From: Clostridia bacterium
Lineage (GTDB): Bacteria; Bacillota; Clostridia; Oscillospirales; Acutalibacteraceae
Direction of reading: 5' to 3'
Assembly (NCBI GenBank): GCA_900768035.1
Contig: CAAGBH010000101.1
Coordinates: 1-6,325 of the forward strand
DNA length: 6,325 nucleotides
Positions 5,468 through 6,325 of the stretch are shown one piece after another (positions within the stretch are counted from its first letter, which is position 1; the number at the start of each line of letters is the position of its first letter). Both the position numbers and the translations under genes were made by a program. The notes beneath the pieces were generated by a model. That model was not told where the DNA came from and searched no databases. It saw only the letters and a program-made list of their open reading frames with translations.

Positions 5468-6325
5468 ATGACAACAGATGTAATTATTATCGGCGGCGGT
5501 GCCGCAGGACTTTGTGCGGCAGTATATTTAAAACAAAAGTCCCCCAATTTAACCGTCAGAGTTTTTGAAGGGCTACCACGAGTAGGCAAGAAGTTGGCGC
5601 TGACAGGAAACGGCAGATGCAACATAACAAATAAGAAAATAGAAACCTCTCGTTATCACGGTGAAAATGTGGGGTTTAGTTGTTATGCTTTGGAAAAGTA
5701 TAATCTTGAAGTTACAGAGAACTTTTTTAAGAGTATAGGTGTTCCTTTTGTTTTTGAGGGGGATAAAGCGTTTCCTGCTTCTTTACAGGCAGGCTCTGTT
5801 GTGGACTGTCTTCGTTTTGCGGCAGAGGAATTGGGCGTTATAACCCATACTGATACTAAGGTTACAAATATTCAAATTCTCTATAATAATTATAAGGTAT
5901 GGGCGGATAAATTGAGTTTTGTGGCTAAAAATGTCATTATTGCCACAGGTCTATATTCGGGCGGTGAAAAATGCGGTTGCGACGGAAATATGCTTTCTCT
6001 CTTGAAAAAGGCAGGTTTTAAAACTGTTAAAACCACCCCCGCAATAGTTCAAATTAAGACAGTAAACGATATCACAAAACAGTTGAAAGGCATTAAGGTT
6101 GATGCTGTTGCTACATTAAAAACTGCAAATGGTGAAATTCGTAAAGAATTTGGTGAAGTTCTGTTTTGCGATTACGGACTTTCGGGTCCTCCTATAATGC
6201 AGATTTCTCGTCAGGTTTCAAGGCTAAAAGAAGATATGAGTGTTTGTCTTGATATTATGCCTGAGATTTCATTCGAGGAACTTTTTGAAAGTATTGTTTC
6301 AAGGGTTCAGTCAATGCCCCAAAGA
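5468..6325 (+). CDS. HI0933/YhiN-family FAD-dependent oxidoreductase (3' partial)
   Basis: The first 286 residues of a flavoprotein of the HI0933-like (YhiN) family, also labelled aminoacetone oxidase family FAD-binding enzyme; it stays open to the window end. The N-terminus DVIIIGGGAAGL holds the dinucleotide-binding GxGxxG (9-14), followed by an acidic residue at the end of the second strand (VFEG, Glu34) expected to bind the FAD ribose. The family hallmark GKKLALTGNGRCNITN is at 40-55. A second FAD-contacting strand, NVIIATG, lies near residues 156-162, and FGEVLFCDYGLSGPP near 228-242 is typical of the family's middle domain. The family is usually about 390-420 aa, so roughly a quarter to a third is missing. 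Substrate and physiological role are poorly established for most members. The ATG at 5468 is preceded by only a weak purine-rich site (GAAGAAAG near 5450-5457). It has its own promoter. Confidence 0.92.
   Translation, partial: MTTDVIIIGGGAAGLCAAVYLKQKSPNLTVRVFEGLPRVGKKLALTGNGRCNITNKKIETSRYHGENVGFSCYALEKYNLEVTENFFKSIGVPFVFEGDKAFPASLQAGSVVDCLRFAAEELGVITHTDTKVTNIQILYNNYKVWADKLSFVAKNVIIATGLYSGGEKCGCDGNMLSLLKKAGFKTVKTTPAIVQIKTVNDITKQLKGIKVDAVATLKTANGEIRKEFGEVLFCDYGLSGPPIMQISRQVSRLKEDMSVCLDIMPEISFEELFESIVSRVQSMPQR

Noticed and set aside
5468..6325. Calling the flavoprotein BaiN (bile acid 7-dehydroxylation)
   Set aside because: BaiN belongs to the same HI0933-like family, but that family is widespread and no other bai gene is visible here. 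Family membership alone does not support the function.

Overview
The window looks like one end of an assembled contig from an AT-rich Gram-positive bacterium, most likely a gut-type member of Clostridia/Firmicutes. That placement is an inference. It rests on strong GGAGG-type ribosome binding sites, frequent TTG and GTG starts, the AT-rich spacers, the clostridial-style EF-G-like protein and the DAHP synthase sequence. The first 27 bases are not genomic: they match the 3' end of the Illumina TruSeq read-2 adapter, so the genomic sequence begins at base 28.

Layout. (1) Bases 28-1402, plus strand: the 3' end of a prephenate dehydrogenase gene (tyrA), then five bases after its stop a complete class I DAHP synthase gene (aroF/aroG type). 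This is a small aromatic amino acid operon that pairs the first step of the shikimate pathway with the tyrosine branch. (2) Bases 1404-1436: a perfect 14-bp hairpin serving as terminator for both convergent flanking genes. (3) Bases 1446-3452, minus strand: an elongation factor G-like GTPase with a TTG start, a strong ribosome binding site and an extended -10 promoter. (4) Bases 3453-3774: a very AT-rich divergent intergenic region holding the promoters of the EF-G-like gene and of the next plus-strand gene. (5) Bases 3775-5369, plus strand: two proteins of unknown function, an exported acidic protein of 205 aa and a four-segment membrane protein of 303 aa with a large external helical domain, separated by an intrinsic terminator. 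(6) From base 5468 to the window end: the N-terminal 286 residues of an HI0933/YhiN-type FAD flavoprotein, with its own good promoter, running off the end.

How the genes relate. Only tyrA-aroF forms a clear functional unit. The other genes are separated by terminators and have their own promoters or ribosome binding sites, so this is an ordinary chromosomal stretch. I see no mobile element, CRISPR array, tRNA, rRNA or defence system. The items most worth a second look are the EF-G-like protein, whose G3 and G4 GTPase motifs are both altered, the unknown exported/membrane pair, and the adapter contamination, which creates a false start codon for tyrA.
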